Origin: Nonlabens sp. YIK11
GTDB lineage: Bacteria > Bacteroidota > Bacteroidia > Flavobacteriales > Flavobacteriaceae
Assembly: GCF_001413925.1 (NCBI RefSeq)
Contig: NZ_LBMJ01000001.1
Coordinates: 3,016,001 to 3,080,000 of the forward strand
DNA length: 64,000 bases
Reading direction: 5' to 3'
The translations under genes and the position numbers were made by a program. This document shows positions 33,730 through 42,885 of this stretch, one piece after another. The notes beneath the pieces are model-generated. The model made no database searches and was not told where the DNA came from. It saw only the letters and a list, made by a program, of their open reading frames with translations. The first letter of the stretch is position 1; the number at the start of each line of letters is the position of its first letter.

Positions 33730-35994
33730 ATGATGAAAAAAGCTACCTACATATCAGTTTTAGTTCTGGCAATATTGCTCTCCAGCAGTTTTGAGAAACA
33801 TCGCAATACTTCATATTATCCACCAAGTGATAGTGAGATTGAAACAAAAATCGACTCACTACTATCCATCATGACATTAGATGAGAAAATTGGGCAAACC
33901 GTATTGTACTCTAGTATAGAAGACCAAACAGGTCCCATCATGGATCCCAATTATGTCAACTATCTCAAAAACGGAGAAATAGGCGCCATTTTTAATGCTA
34001 CGGGCTCCGCATTTACCAGAGAATTGCAAAAGGTAGCGGTAGAGGAAACACGCTTGGGAATCCCTTTAATTTTTGGTTACGATGTCATCCACGGGTACAA
34101 AACTATTTTTCCCATACCAATGGGTGAAGCTTCCAGTTGGGATCTTGAATTGATGGAAAAAACAGCTCAAATAGCCGCTAAGGAAGCGGCTGCAGAGGGT
34201 CTGCACTGGACTTTTGCTCCTATGATAGATGTTGCTAGGGACGCAAGATGGGGACGCATTGCAGAAGGTGCTGGCGAGGATACATTTCTTGGTAGCAAGA
34301 TTGCTAGAGCTAGAGTAAAAGGATTTCAAGGAGATGATCTCAATGATAGATACTCTATTCTCGCCTGTGCAAAACATTATGCAGCATACGGTGCCGCGCA
34401 AGCCGGTCGAGATTACCATACGGTGGACATGTCTTTGAATACGTTAAGAGAAACATATTTACCTCCTTTTAAAGCGGCTTTGGATCAGGATGTTGCCACG
34501 TTTATGACAGCCTTCAATGAACTTAACGGAGTTCCCGCTACTGGAAACAGCTTTTTACTCAAAGATATACTTAGGGACGAGTGGAATTTTGATGGCTTTG
34601 TGGTTACAGACTATACATCTATTAATGAAATGGTTCACCATGGAAGTGCAGAAACCCTGGAACACGCTGGCGAGATTGCAATGAATTCTGGAGTCGATAT
34701 GGATATGCAAGGTGGTGTATTCAAGGATTATATGAAAAAATCCATTGAAGATGGAAAAATCAAAATTTCTAGACTTGATGAAGCTGTAAGAGACATTCTC
34801 AGGTTGAAATTCAAATTGGGACTCTTTGAAGACCCATACAAATACTCTAACGAGCAACAGGAAAAAGAAATCATACTTCACGAGGACCACTTAGAGGTTG
34901 CCAGAGACGCAGCAAGAAAGTCAATGGTTCTGCTTAAAAATGAAGGTGACATCTTGCCTTTGAAAAATTCTCAAAAAATCGCCCTTATAGGCCCACTTGC
35001 AGATGATCAATTCCACATCATAGGAAATTGGGCAGCAAAAGGTGATAGAGACGGAATTGCAGTTAGTGTCAAAGAAGGGTTTGAAGCTCAAAATAAGAAT
35101 TTCGCTTTCGCGAAAGCGTGTAACATAGAAGATTCTGAACAGCCCGACTTCACTGAAGCCATCAAGATCGCAAAAGCGGCGGATGTGGTAGTGATGGTAA
35201 TGGGTGAATCAGAGCGAATGAGTGGTGAGGCCGCAAGTAGAACTAATCTTTTGTTGCCAGGCTACCAACAGCAACTCATTGCAGAAATAAAGAAAACAGA
35301 AACACCTATAGTACTGGTATTGTACAACGGTAGACCTTTGAACCTTAGCTATGAAAGTGAGGCAGCTGATGCAATTGTAGAAGCTTGGTTTCCAGGAACA
35401 AGCGGTGGCCATGCGGTAACAGATGTATTGTACGGTGATTACAACCCAGCAGGAAAACTAACAGTGACTTTCCCAAGAAACGTAGGTCAGATTCCTATCT
35501 ACTACAATATGAAGAACACAGGTAGACCTCAGGATATTCCAGGTGCGCACGAGAGATATGTATCTAAATATATCGATGTCGACAACTCTCCCATGTATCC
35601 TTTTGGCTACGGACTTAGTTATACAAAGTTTACCTATGGTAGGCCAGAATTATCCTCAAAAACAATGACTGTTGATGATTCTATAACAATATCAACAACG
35701 GTGACTAACAGTGGTGACTATGATGGTGAAGAGGTCGTACAACTCTATATCAAGGATCGTTTTGCCAGTATCACAAGACCAGTCAAGGAGTTGAAAGGCT
35801 TCGAAAAGATATTCCTGAAAAAAGGGGAAACCAAAACAATAGAATTTACTATCACACCAGAAGATCTAAAGTTTCACAACAACAAATTGGAATTTGTCAA
35901 TGAAGCAGGCGATTATGACTTGTTCGTCGCTGGTGATTCTGACAATGAGTTTACCAACTCCTTCAATTTTGAATTCAAAAAATCTAAAACTTAA
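33730..35994 (+). CDS. GH3 beta-glucosidase, BglX-like
   Basis: This 754-residue exported enzyme releases terminal beta-linked glucose. The N-terminal TIM barrel has ARWGRIAEGAGEDTFLG, ACAKHYAAYG (Lys215-His216) and the nucleophile Asp294 in GFVVTDYTSIN. The second domain has the acid/base region GESERMSGEAASRTNLLLPG. A C-terminal fibronectin-like domain follows (EEVVQLYIKD, PVKELKGFEKIFLKKGE). The signal peptide has no clear lipobox, so it is probably periplasmic. The 16-bp palindrome is read in frame as AFAKA inside the C-terminal sugar-binding domain. It lies 4 bases after the GH144-like gene. Confidence 0.95.
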   Translation: MMKKATYISVLVLAILLSSSFEKHRNTSYYPPSDSEIETKIDSLLSIMTLDEKIGQTVLYSSIEDQTGPIMDPNYVNYLKNGEIGAIFNATGSAFTRELQKVAVEETRLGIPLIFGYDVIHGYKTIFPIPMGEASSWDLELMEKTAQIAAKEAAAEGLHWTFAPMIDVARDARWGRIAEGAGEDTFLGSKIARARVKGFQGDDLNDRYSILACAKHYAAYGAAQAGRDYHTVDMSLNTLRETYLPPFKAALDQDVATFMTAFNELNGVPATGNSFLLKDILRDEWNFDGFVVTDYTSINEMVHHGSAETLEHAGEIAMNSGVDMDMQGGVFKDYMKKSIEDGKIKISRLDEAVRDILRLKFKLGLFEDPYKYSNEQQEKEIILHEDHLEVARDAARKSMVLLKNEGDILPLKNSQKIALIGPLADDQFHIIGNWAAKGDRDGIAVSVKEGFEAQNKNFAFAKACNIEDSEQPDFTEAIKIAKAADVVVMVMGESERMSGEAASRTNLLLPGYQQQLIAEIKKTETPIVLVLYNGRPLNLSYESEAADAIVEAWFPGTSGGHAVTDVLYGDYNPAGKLTVTFPRNVGQIPIYYNMKNTGRPQDIPGAHERYVSKYIDVDNSPMYPFGYGLSYTKFTYGRPELSSKTMTVDDSITISTTVTNSGDYDGEEVVQLYIKDRFASITRPVKELKGFEKIFLKKGETKTIEFTITPEDLKFHNNKLEFVNEAGDYDLFVAGDSDNEFTNSFNFEFKKSKT
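35103..35118. repeat. 16-bp palindrome inside the GH3 gene
   Basis: Perfect copy, in frame as AFAKA (NFAFAKACN), at a loop of the second domain. Confidence 0.9.
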
Positions 35995-36000
35995 GCTATT

Positions 36001-38814
36001 ATGAAATATTCTTTACTTTTTGTTTTCGCGATTTGCGCTTACATTGGGTCCGCTCAATGTACTGATCCAGACATCACAGATTTTGAATGTACCACACCGT
36101 CTCACCCTATCACTGGAGCTCTTGTAACGGTAACAAATCCATTTCCGCACGATATAAATCGCAGCGCAAATGTCGGTAGATATACAGACGATGGAACTCA
36201 AGGCTTTGACGCCTTGGTAGTTGACTACGGAGCAGCAATAGACTTGTCTGTGAACCCAATACTTAAACTTAAATTCTACTCAACGAATTCAGTTCAGGTT
36301 TTAGCCAAGCTGGAAGGTGGAACTCCTCAAGAAATTTTTTCTGATTTCAGCCAGTTAAATACATGGCAAGAATTTTCATTTGACTTTACCGCTTCTCAAG
36401 GAAGTGGAAATACCAGAGTAGTATTTTTTATTAATCCAGGTGTTTCAACAGGAACTACTTCAGATTTTTACTATTTAGATGATATATTATTTGATGATTC
36501 CGTAGTGACGCCATGTGAGGAACCGTTCATCACAAATTTTGAATGCTCTCCTGCTACGCAAACCATTAATGGTGCATTGATACCAGTAGCAAATTCCGTC
36601 TCAGGTGGTATCAATACTAGTCCGACTATAGGACAGTATACCGATAATGGTACTGCTGGATTTGACGCCCTGGTTATAGATTATGGTAGCGTCATCGATC
36701 TTTCCGAAGATAATCTATTTAAAATCAAGTTTTATTCTCCTAGCTCTGTTCAGATCTTAGCTAAACTTGAAGGTGGCACACCTCAAGAAATATTTTCAGA
36801 TTTCAGTCAAGTTAATACCTGGGAAGAGTTCATATTTGACTTCAGTGCTTCTCAAGGCCAGGGAAATACACGTCTGGTTCTGTTCTTCAATCCAAATGTT
36901 ACGACGGGAACACCTAATGATATTTATTATATCGACGAGTTACAGTTTGGAACGGTAGAAAGAACGGTTTACAGCTACAAAAACGACGCTGTCGCTTGGA
37001 CTCCTAACGAACCTAGTAATGGCATAGATATCTCAACAACACTAGATAATGTTTTGATTCAAGGCGGTGCCGCAGAAACAACGAATGACCTTTTAGCAGC
37101 TAACATCCTTGTTTCAACTGGTGCTATCCTTAACACCCAAGGAATCAATATTGCAGCGTCATTAACCAGCGATGGTGATACCAATATTTTTGGTGCGCTA
37201 GTTCCTAATGCAGCTACAATAAACAGTAATGGTAATCTCACTCTAAAAAGTACTATCGATGGTACATCTGCGGTAGGTAATGCTGCAACTGCGACTTTCA
37301 ATGGTAACATTACAGTAGAGCGTTACATTCCAGCCTCAAATAGAGCGTATCGATTGTTATCAACGCCAATACAAAATGCAGGTGCGATAAGTACCAACTG
37401 GCAACTGGATACTCATATTACGGGAACCGGTGGAGTGGCAAATGGCTTTGACCAAACAGCAACTAATCAGTCCTCTATGTTTACTGTTGATGAACAAGCG
37501 TCACCAGCAAACTATGAAGCAATAATGACAACTGCTACAACGCTTGACCATGGTACTGGATATTTATTGTTTGTAAGAGGAGATCGAAGCATTGATTTGA
37601 GCAACAATAACGCCACTCCGACAGCAACCACATTATCATCTACTGGAACATTGTTTACTGGTGACCAAACCTTAAATGGAGTTCAACTTAATACTGGAGA
37701 CTTTCAAGCTGGTGGTAACGGTTCGTCCCTAGTGGCAAACCCTTATCAGGCACCAGTAGATATGGAACAGGTACTAAATTCCGCTACTGAAATAAATCAG
37801 GAATTCATTCACGTGTATGATCCTACCTTGGGTGACTTGGGAGCATTTGTCACCGTAGGATTTGGTGCAGCGACAGATGGAAGCGATGATATTACGAATT
37901 TTAGTTTAGGTGCCAACGCTGGTACTGATGCTTCTCCAACGCAGGCATCGAGATTTCTACAGGCTGGTAGCGGCGTATTCATTAATACTCTGGATCCTGG
38001 GACTGACGGTACAGCTATGCCTTCTGTAACTTTTAGTGAATCTAACAAGGCACTTGGTAGCCCTGTGGCGGTACCATTTGAAGCGCCCGATAGTGGTAAT
38101 TCGAACCGTACTATTGGAATTATAAATGTCAGCCTGTTTGATGCAAATGCTTTTTCTAATAACGAAACACCTAGAGACGGTCTAGCGATAAGGTTTTCAG
38201 ATCAGTACAGTAATGAGGTTGAAACCACAGATGCATACAAGGCCAGCAATTTGGGCGAGAATATGGCCAGTATGGCAAATGGTCAAAAATTGAGCATCCA
38301 GAGCCGTGCATTTCCCATTGATGAAGAGATCATCGACTTGTCATTCACCAACTATCAAAAGTCAAATTACATCATGAAGGTAACCGTTGCAAATATGGGA
38401 GAGATTTTCACTTACCTGATTGACAATTTTACGGGTTCCAAAACTTTATTGGAAAACGACTCTGAAACTTTAGTAGAATTCTCTGTGAACTCATCAAATG
38501 ATTCCAGTATTAATGAGGATCGCTTTGATATCGCTTTCGCGAAAGCGGTACTATCCACAACAAATAACCTCGCAATTGGATTTAAAATATTTCCAAACCC
38601 GATTACAAATGGTAACGTCAATATTATTCTAGATCAAGCTACGCAAACACAGCTGGTAATCTATAACACGTTGGGGCAAAAAGTGCAACAGCAAAGTCTA
38701 AGCAACACAAGTAATCTTCAAAGCATTGATGTCTCAAGCCTGAGTCAGGGAATGTATATCATGGAGATAGTACAAGACGGAACTACTGTTTCCCAAAAAA
38801 TAATCATTCAATAA
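36001..38814 (+). CDS. Multi-domain T9SS surface protein with two glycan-binding-type modules
   Basis: This is a 937-residue protein. After a signal peptide (to about 19) come two copies of one ~150-residue module, each starting with a DFEC/NFEC motif (ITDFEC, ITNFEC) and containing NPFPHDINRSANVGRYTDDG, then VQVLAKLEGGTP and a final strand YYLDDI. The middle (about 320-850) is beta-rich and unfamiliar, with the region ITVERYIPASNRAYRLLSTPI typical of T9SS-secreted surface proteins. The end is a type A sorting domain (FKIFPNPITNGNVNII, SLSQGMYIMEI). It is likely a surface glycan-binding protein. The gene carries the 16-bp palindrome in frame at 38532. Confidence 0.8.
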   Translation: MKYSLLFVFAICAYIGSAQCTDPDITDFECTTPSHPITGALVTVTNPFPHDINRSANVGRYTDDGTQGFDALVVDYGAAIDLSVNPILKLKFYSTNSVQVLAKLEGGTPQEIFSDFSQLNTWQEFSFDFTASQGSGNTRVVFFINPGVSTGTTSDFYYLDDILFDDSVVTPCEEPFITNFECSPATQTINGALIPVANSVSGGINTSPTIGQYTDNGTAGFDALVIDYGSVIDLSEDNLFKIKFYSPSSVQILAKLEGGTPQEIFSDFSQVNTWEEFIFDFSASQGQGNTRLVLFFNPNVTTGTPNDIYYIDELQFGTVERTVYSYKNDAVAWTPNEPSNGIDISTTLDNVLIQGGAAETTNDLLAANILVSTGAILNTQGINIAASLTSDGDTNIFGALVPNAATINSNGNLTLKSTIDGTSAVGNAATATFNGNITVERYIPASNRAYRLLSTPIQNAGAISTNWQLDTHITGTGGVANGFDQTATNQSSMFTVDEQASPANYEAIMTTATTLDHGTGYLLFVRGDRSIDLSNNNATPTATTLSSTGTLFTGDQTLNGVQLNTGDFQAGGNGSSLVANPYQAPVDMEQVLNSATEINQEFIHVYDPTLGDLGAFVTVGFGAATDGSDDITNFSLGANAGTDASPTQASRFLQAGSGVFINTLDPGTDGTAMPSVTFSESNKALGSPVAVPFEAPDSGNSNRTIGIINVSLFDANAFSNNETPRDGLAIRFSDQYSNEVETTDAYKASNLGENMASMANGQKLSIQSRAFPIDEEIIDLSFTNYQKSNYIMKVTVANMGEIFTYLIDNFTGSKTLLENDSETLVEFSVNSSNDSSINEDRFDIAFAKAVLSTTNNLAIGFKIFPNPITNGNVNIILDQATQTQLVIYNTLGQKVQQQSLSNTSNLQSIDVSSLSQGMYIMEIVQDGTTVSQKIIIQ
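38532..38547. repeat. 16-bp palindrome inside the 36.0-38.8 kb gene
   Basis: Perfect copy in frame as AFAKA (DIAFAKAVL) just before the T9SS sorting domain, in the strand that ends the preceding beta domain. Confidence 0.9.
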
Positions 38815-38826
38815 AAAAACACCGCT

Positions 38827-39042
38827 ATGAACTTCAATAAATGTGTAAATCGATTCCTAATGGTAGCCCTTGTAATGTTGGTAATAACAATGATTGACGG
38901 AGACCTATATGCGCAAATAGACCTTCCCGATGACGGGAATGTCGATGATGTCCCTATGGCGCCTATTAATGGTTTGATAGGTATAGCAATGGCCGTAGGT
39001 TCCTATCTAGGGTACAAAAAATTGAAAAACAATAAGCAGTAG
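38827..39042 (+). CDS. Small membrane protein with a PID-CTERM-like C terminus
   Basis: This 71-residue protein has an N-terminal export signal (NRFLMVALVMLVITMIDGDLYAQ), a short acidic segment and a C-terminal helix ending in basic residues (INGLIGIAMAVGSYLGYKKLK). The C-terminal pattern DDVPMAPINGLIGIAM resembles the PID-CTERM-type sorting tags of Bacteroidota, small anchors found near T9SS surface proteins; I make the comparison from memory. It lies between two glycan-module genes, 12 bases after one and 52 bases before the next, and is likely cotranscribed. The function is unknown; it may help anchor the module proteins. Confidence 0.6.
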   Translation: MNFNKCVNRFLMVALVMLVITMIDGDLYAQIDLPDDGNVDDVPMAPINGLIGIAMAVGSYLGYKKLKNNKQ

Positions 39043-39094
39043 CTGATGTAAAAACTCACTTCTTGCAATCAAACTCTATATAATAGATTGAATT

Positions 39095-40780
39095 ATGAAA
39101 AAAATATTACTTATTGGTTTAGGCTTGTTAGCCTATACTGGCTATGGTCAATGTACCGACCCTCAAATTACGGACTTTGAATGCTCTGAGCCGTCTCATC
39201 CTATTACTGGAGCAGTTGTGAATGTGGTAAATCCATTTCCCAGCGGTATCAATACGAGTGAAAATGTGGGAGAATATACTGACGATGGAACGGCTGCCTT
39301 CGACAACTTTTTTATAGAGTATGATACGCCTATAGACTTAACCACAAATAGCGTTTTGAAACTTAAACTGTACACCACTAGCTCGGTTCAAATTTTAGCA
39401 AAACTAGAAGGTGGTTCTCCTCAACCAGAGATCTTTTCTGACTTTAGCGTGATTAATGAATGGCAGGAATTTTCCTTTGACTTTAGTGCCGCTGTTGGCG
39501 ATGGCAATACAAAGGTAGTTTTGTTTATAAACCCCAACGTTACGACAGGTACTACAACAGACATCTATTACGTTGATGATTTGACCTTTGTTGAGCCTGA
39601 TGGACAAGGTACACCCTGTGAAGAACCCGTAATTACAAATTTTGAATGCTCTGCTCCATCTAACACGATCACTGGCGCATTAGTCAACGTTGCAAACTCA
39701 TTCCCTGGAGGAATCAACACAAGTGAGAATGTTGGAGAATATACGGACGATGGAACAGCTCCATTTGACAACCTTTCTATTGAGTATGGTACACCTATTG
39801 ACCTTAGCACCAATAGCGTTTTAAAACTAAAATTCTATACTACCAGTTCTGTGCAAATTTTAGCGAAATTAGAAGGTGGCACAAACAATCCTCAGATCTT
39901 TTCTGATTTTAGTGAGGTGAATACATGGCAAGAATTTACATTCGATTTTAGTTCCGCAGTTGGTGATGGAAATACTAGAGTGGTACTATTTGTAAACCCT
40001 AATGTAACGACCGGCACTACAACCGATATTTATTACTTTGATGACCTTGCGTTTGACGAGCCGGCACAACAGGCGACACCTTGCGAGGAACCTGTAATTA
40101 CAAATTTTGAGTGCTCTGCACCTTCTAATCCTATCATTGGTGCTTTGGTAAAAATCACAAACCCATTTCCTACAGGAATTAACACTAGTGAGTATGTAGG
40201 TGAGTATACAGATAATGGGACGGAAGGTTTTGATGCTTTAGTGGTTGATTATGGAACTCCTATAGACTTATCGATTAATCCAATATTCACAATCAAGCTC
40301 TACTCTCCTACCTCCGTTCAGATTTTAGCAAAGCTTCAAGGAGGGACAGCTGAGCAGGAGATCTACTCAGATTTTAGCGCCGTGAACGAGTGGCAAGAGT
40401 TTACATTTGATTTTACCGCTTCTCAAGATAACGGAAATACAGAGCTAGCCATATTTGTAAATCCAGCAGTATCTAACGGCACCACTACAGACATCTACTA
40501 TCTTGATGATTTACTGTTTACTAGTGCAACTGCATCCAGTGCACAGAACACTCTTTCACAAATCAAATTATTCCCAAACCCGACAACTGATATATTAAAT
40601 ATCTCCTCTTCAGAAAAAGTAGATAGTTACCAGATACTCAATATTTCAGGAAAAACGGTCATTAGAAAAACTAAAAACACTTCTGATTTAGTTGATGTGA
40701 CTAGTCTAAGTTCCGGAATCTATTTTATCAAACTTGAAAACTCAACCTCTATGGCTGTGATCAAGTTTGTAAAACAATAA
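39095..40780 (+). CDS. T9SS surface protein with three tandem glycan-binding-type modules
   Basis: This 561-residue protein has a signal peptide (MKKILLIGLGLLAYTGYGQ). Three copies of the ~150-residue module follow (starting about 20, 171 and 330), each with a DFEC or NFEC start and the shared pattern NPFPSGINTSENVGEYTDDG, LKLKLYTTSSVQILAKLEGG, EIFSDFS, WQEFSFDFS and IYYVDDL. A type A T9SS sorting domain ends the protein (IKLFPNPTTDILNISSSEK, SSGIYFIKLENS). The tandem copies are nearly identical at DNA level, suggesting recent duplication. There is no catalytic motif; a glycan-binding role is inferred from the locus. Confidence 0.82.
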   Translation: MKKILLIGLGLLAYTGYGQCTDPQITDFECSEPSHPITGAVVNVVNPFPSGINTSENVGEYTDDGTAAFDNFFIEYDTPIDLTTNSVLKLKLYTTSSVQILAKLEGGSPQPEIFSDFSVINEWQEFSFDFSAAVGDGNTKVVLFINPNVTTGTTTDIYYVDDLTFVEPDGQGTPCEEPVITNFECSAPSNTITGALVNVANSFPGGINTSENVGEYTDDGTAPFDNLSIEYGTPIDLSTNSVLKLKFYTTSSVQILAKLEGGTNNPQIFSDFSEVNTWQEFTFDFSSAVGDGNTRVVLFVNPNVTTGTTTDIYYFDDLAFDEPAQQATPCEEPVITNFECSAPSNPIIGALVKITNPFPTGINTSEYVGEYTDNGTEGFDALVVDYGTPIDLSINPIFTIKLYSPTSVQILAKLQGGTAEQEIYSDFSAVNEWQEFTFDFTASQDNGNTELAIFVNPAVSNGTTTDIYYLDDLLFTSATASSAQNTLSQIKLFPNPTTDILNISSSEKVDSYQILNISGKTVIRKTKNTSDLVDVTSLSSGIYFIKLENSTSMAVIKFVKQ

Positions 40781-40797
40781 TGACTAAATAAATTAAA

Positions 40798-42819
40798 ATG
40801 AATACTTCGTTATCTAAACATCTTCTTCTAGCCTTTGTTATAGGATCCCTTTTCTCTTGTGAGCGAGAGTTGGAGAGGTACGAATTATTAACTACAGAAA
40901 GATGTGCGTCTGACAATGTGGTTATCGACCCGTTTGTCGTATCAGACTTTGAATGTCAGTCCAACGTAGAAATCAACGGAGTTGAAGTCATTAGAAATCC
41001 TAGTGAAACGGGCGAAAACACTTCAAAATTTGTTGGAGAATATATTGATGGCTCGAGCGCTACAGATGCGTTGACCATAGATTTTAACGGTGGTCTTGAT
41101 CTGTCAACCAATGCTACTTTTACTTTTAAAGTTAAAACCAGTATCACTGGAACGTTAGAAATACAACTAACTGGTGACCCCAGCGGTATGGCAATTTATG
41201 ATGTCATCATCGCAGGTAATGATCGATGGGTAACCTATGAGGTTGACCTTCTTGATGAAAGAGATAAAACCTATGATCAGATCAATCTCGTTTTCAATAG
41301 TGGGATTGAAAACAATGGAAATGATATTTACCTAATAGACGACATCAAGTTCGACCCAACAGTAGATCCATGTGAAGATGTGGTTGCAGACCTTTCCATT
41401 ATCAGTGATTTTGAATGCCAACAGAATTATTTTTTGGGTGCAGATCCAGCTCAAACTAGCGTTGAGATTATTGACAACCCATTTATTCGTGGAATCAATC
41501 AAAGTACGCAAGTAGGTGAATACATCGACAATGGTACAGAAGCATTTGATAACCTTCAAATCAATTTTGATGATTCTATCGACCTTTCTGAAAATGCCTC
41601 ATTCACATTAAAAGTTTATTCAACAAATACAGGACCGATAACTGTCAAATTAGAAGGTGGTTCTCAAGAAATAGAGAGAACTAACGTCATTAGTAGGGTC
41701 AATCAATGGGTAGAATACAGCTTTGATTTTACAGAAGCCGTAGGTAATGGAAACGATACGATGGTGATCTTCTTCAACGCAGGCAGCACCAATGGAACTA
41801 TGGCAGACACTTATCTAATCGATGACCTAAGTTTTGAGCCCTTTGTGGATCCTTGTGAAGGAGTAACTCAAGACTTATCCATCATATCAGATTTTGAATG
41901 CCAGCAAAATTATGTTCTCAATCCAGCACTAGTTACTGTAGTAGATAATATTGATCCTGACGGTATCAATACAAGTGATATTATTGGTGCCTATATAGAT
42001 AATGGAACAATTGCTTTTGATAACCTCATAATAGACCTTGAGATGCCAATAAACTTATCTGAGAATTCCCTATTCACGATCATGATTTACTCAACTCAAA
42101 CAGCACCTTTAATTGCAAGGCTGGAAGGCGGAACTACACCACTAGAGGTAACTTCAAATATCACTGAAATAAATGAATGGGTACAATATACCTTTGACTT
42201 TTCATCAGTCATTGGAGAAGGTAACGACACATTGATTCTATTTTTCAACGCAGGAGCCGAAGATGGAACTGAAAATGATGTTTATTATATCGATAACCTC
42301 CAATTTGAGTCAAATCCTTGTAGTGTAGTCGCTGAAGATTGTACAGGTGTCGCTCCGGATCTATCTATCATAAGTGATTTCAACTGTCAGCAAAACTATC
42401 ATTTGGGTGCCGTTCCAACAGTTGACGATGCACCAGTAGTGGACAACCCTAATATTGATTGCATTAATAGAAGTGCCAATGTTGGGCGATATACAGATAA
42501 TGGGACAGATCCCTTCGACAATTTATTCATTGATCTAGAAGGACCGTTCGATTTGAGTACCAATAGCACACTGAAAATTAAAATACTATCTAACGTTCAA
42601 GCACCAGTTCCGGTTTTAGCAAAACTGGAGGGCGGTACACCGCTTGAAGTATTTGCAGATATTACTGTGACAGGGGAATGGACAGAATTAAGCTTTGATT
42701 TTAGTGATGCAATTGGCGATGGTAACAACGCATTGGTACTATTTGTAAATGCAGGAGAAACCAATATGTCAACAGCTGACATTTATTTCTTGGATGATAT
42801 ACGCTTTGAAGCACCGTAA
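40798..42819 (+). CDS. Lipoprotein with four glycan-binding-type modules (SGBP-like)
   Basis: This 673-residue lipoprotein has its lipid Cys in LLLAFVIGSLFSCERELERYE. Four modules follow. The first is the most divergent (VSDFECQSNVEINGVEVIRN); three more start with ISDFECQQNY or ISDFNCQQNY. All share GINxSxxVGxYIDNG, KLEGGxxxE, and a final YxIDDLxFE strand. The residue positions of the aromatic and polar surface residues are conserved between modules. It probably is the lipid-anchored surface glycan-binding protein of the locus (the role SusE/SusF or SGBP plays elsewhere). There is no T9SS domain, unlike its two neighbours. Confidence 0.83.
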   Translation: MNTSLSKHLLLAFVIGSLFSCERELERYELLTTERCASDNVVIDPFVVSDFECQSNVEINGVEVIRNPSETGENTSKFVGEYIDGSSATDALTIDFNGGLDLSTNATFTFKVKTSITGTLEIQLTGDPSGMAIYDVIIAGNDRWVTYEVDLLDERDKTYDQINLVFNSGIENNGNDIYLIDDIKFDPTVDPCEDVVADLSIISDFECQQNYFLGADPAQTSVEIIDNPFIRGINQSTQVGEYIDNGTEAFDNLQINFDDSIDLSENASFTLKVYSTNTGPITVKLEGGSQEIERTNVISRVNQWVEYSFDFTEAVGNGNDTMVIFFNAGSTNGTMADTYLIDDLSFEPFVDPCEGVTQDLSIISDFECQQNYVLNPALVTVVDNIDPDGINTSDIIGAYIDNGTIAFDNLIIDLEMPINLSENSLFTIMIYSTQTAPLIARLEGGTTPLEVTSNITEINEWVQYTFDFSSVIGEGNDTLILFFNAGAEDGTENDVYYIDNLQFESNPCSVVAEDCTGVAPDLSIISDFNCQQNYHLGAVPTVDDAPVVDNPNIDCINRSANVGRYTDNGTDPFDNLFIDLEGPFDLSTNSTLKIKILSNVQAPVPVLAKLEGGTPLEVFADITVTGEWTELSFDFSDAIGDGNNALVLFVNAGETNMSTADIYFLDDIRFEAP

Positions 42820-42885
42820 ATAAAGTAATGGCTGTTGCACTGTAGATGAGCCATTTTAATTATCTAATCCTTAAACAACCAAAAT

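Noticed and set aside
39095..40780. Long repeated blocks considered as a CRISPR or mobile element
   Set aside because: They are in-frame protein modules in a single open reading frame with a signal peptide and sorting domain.
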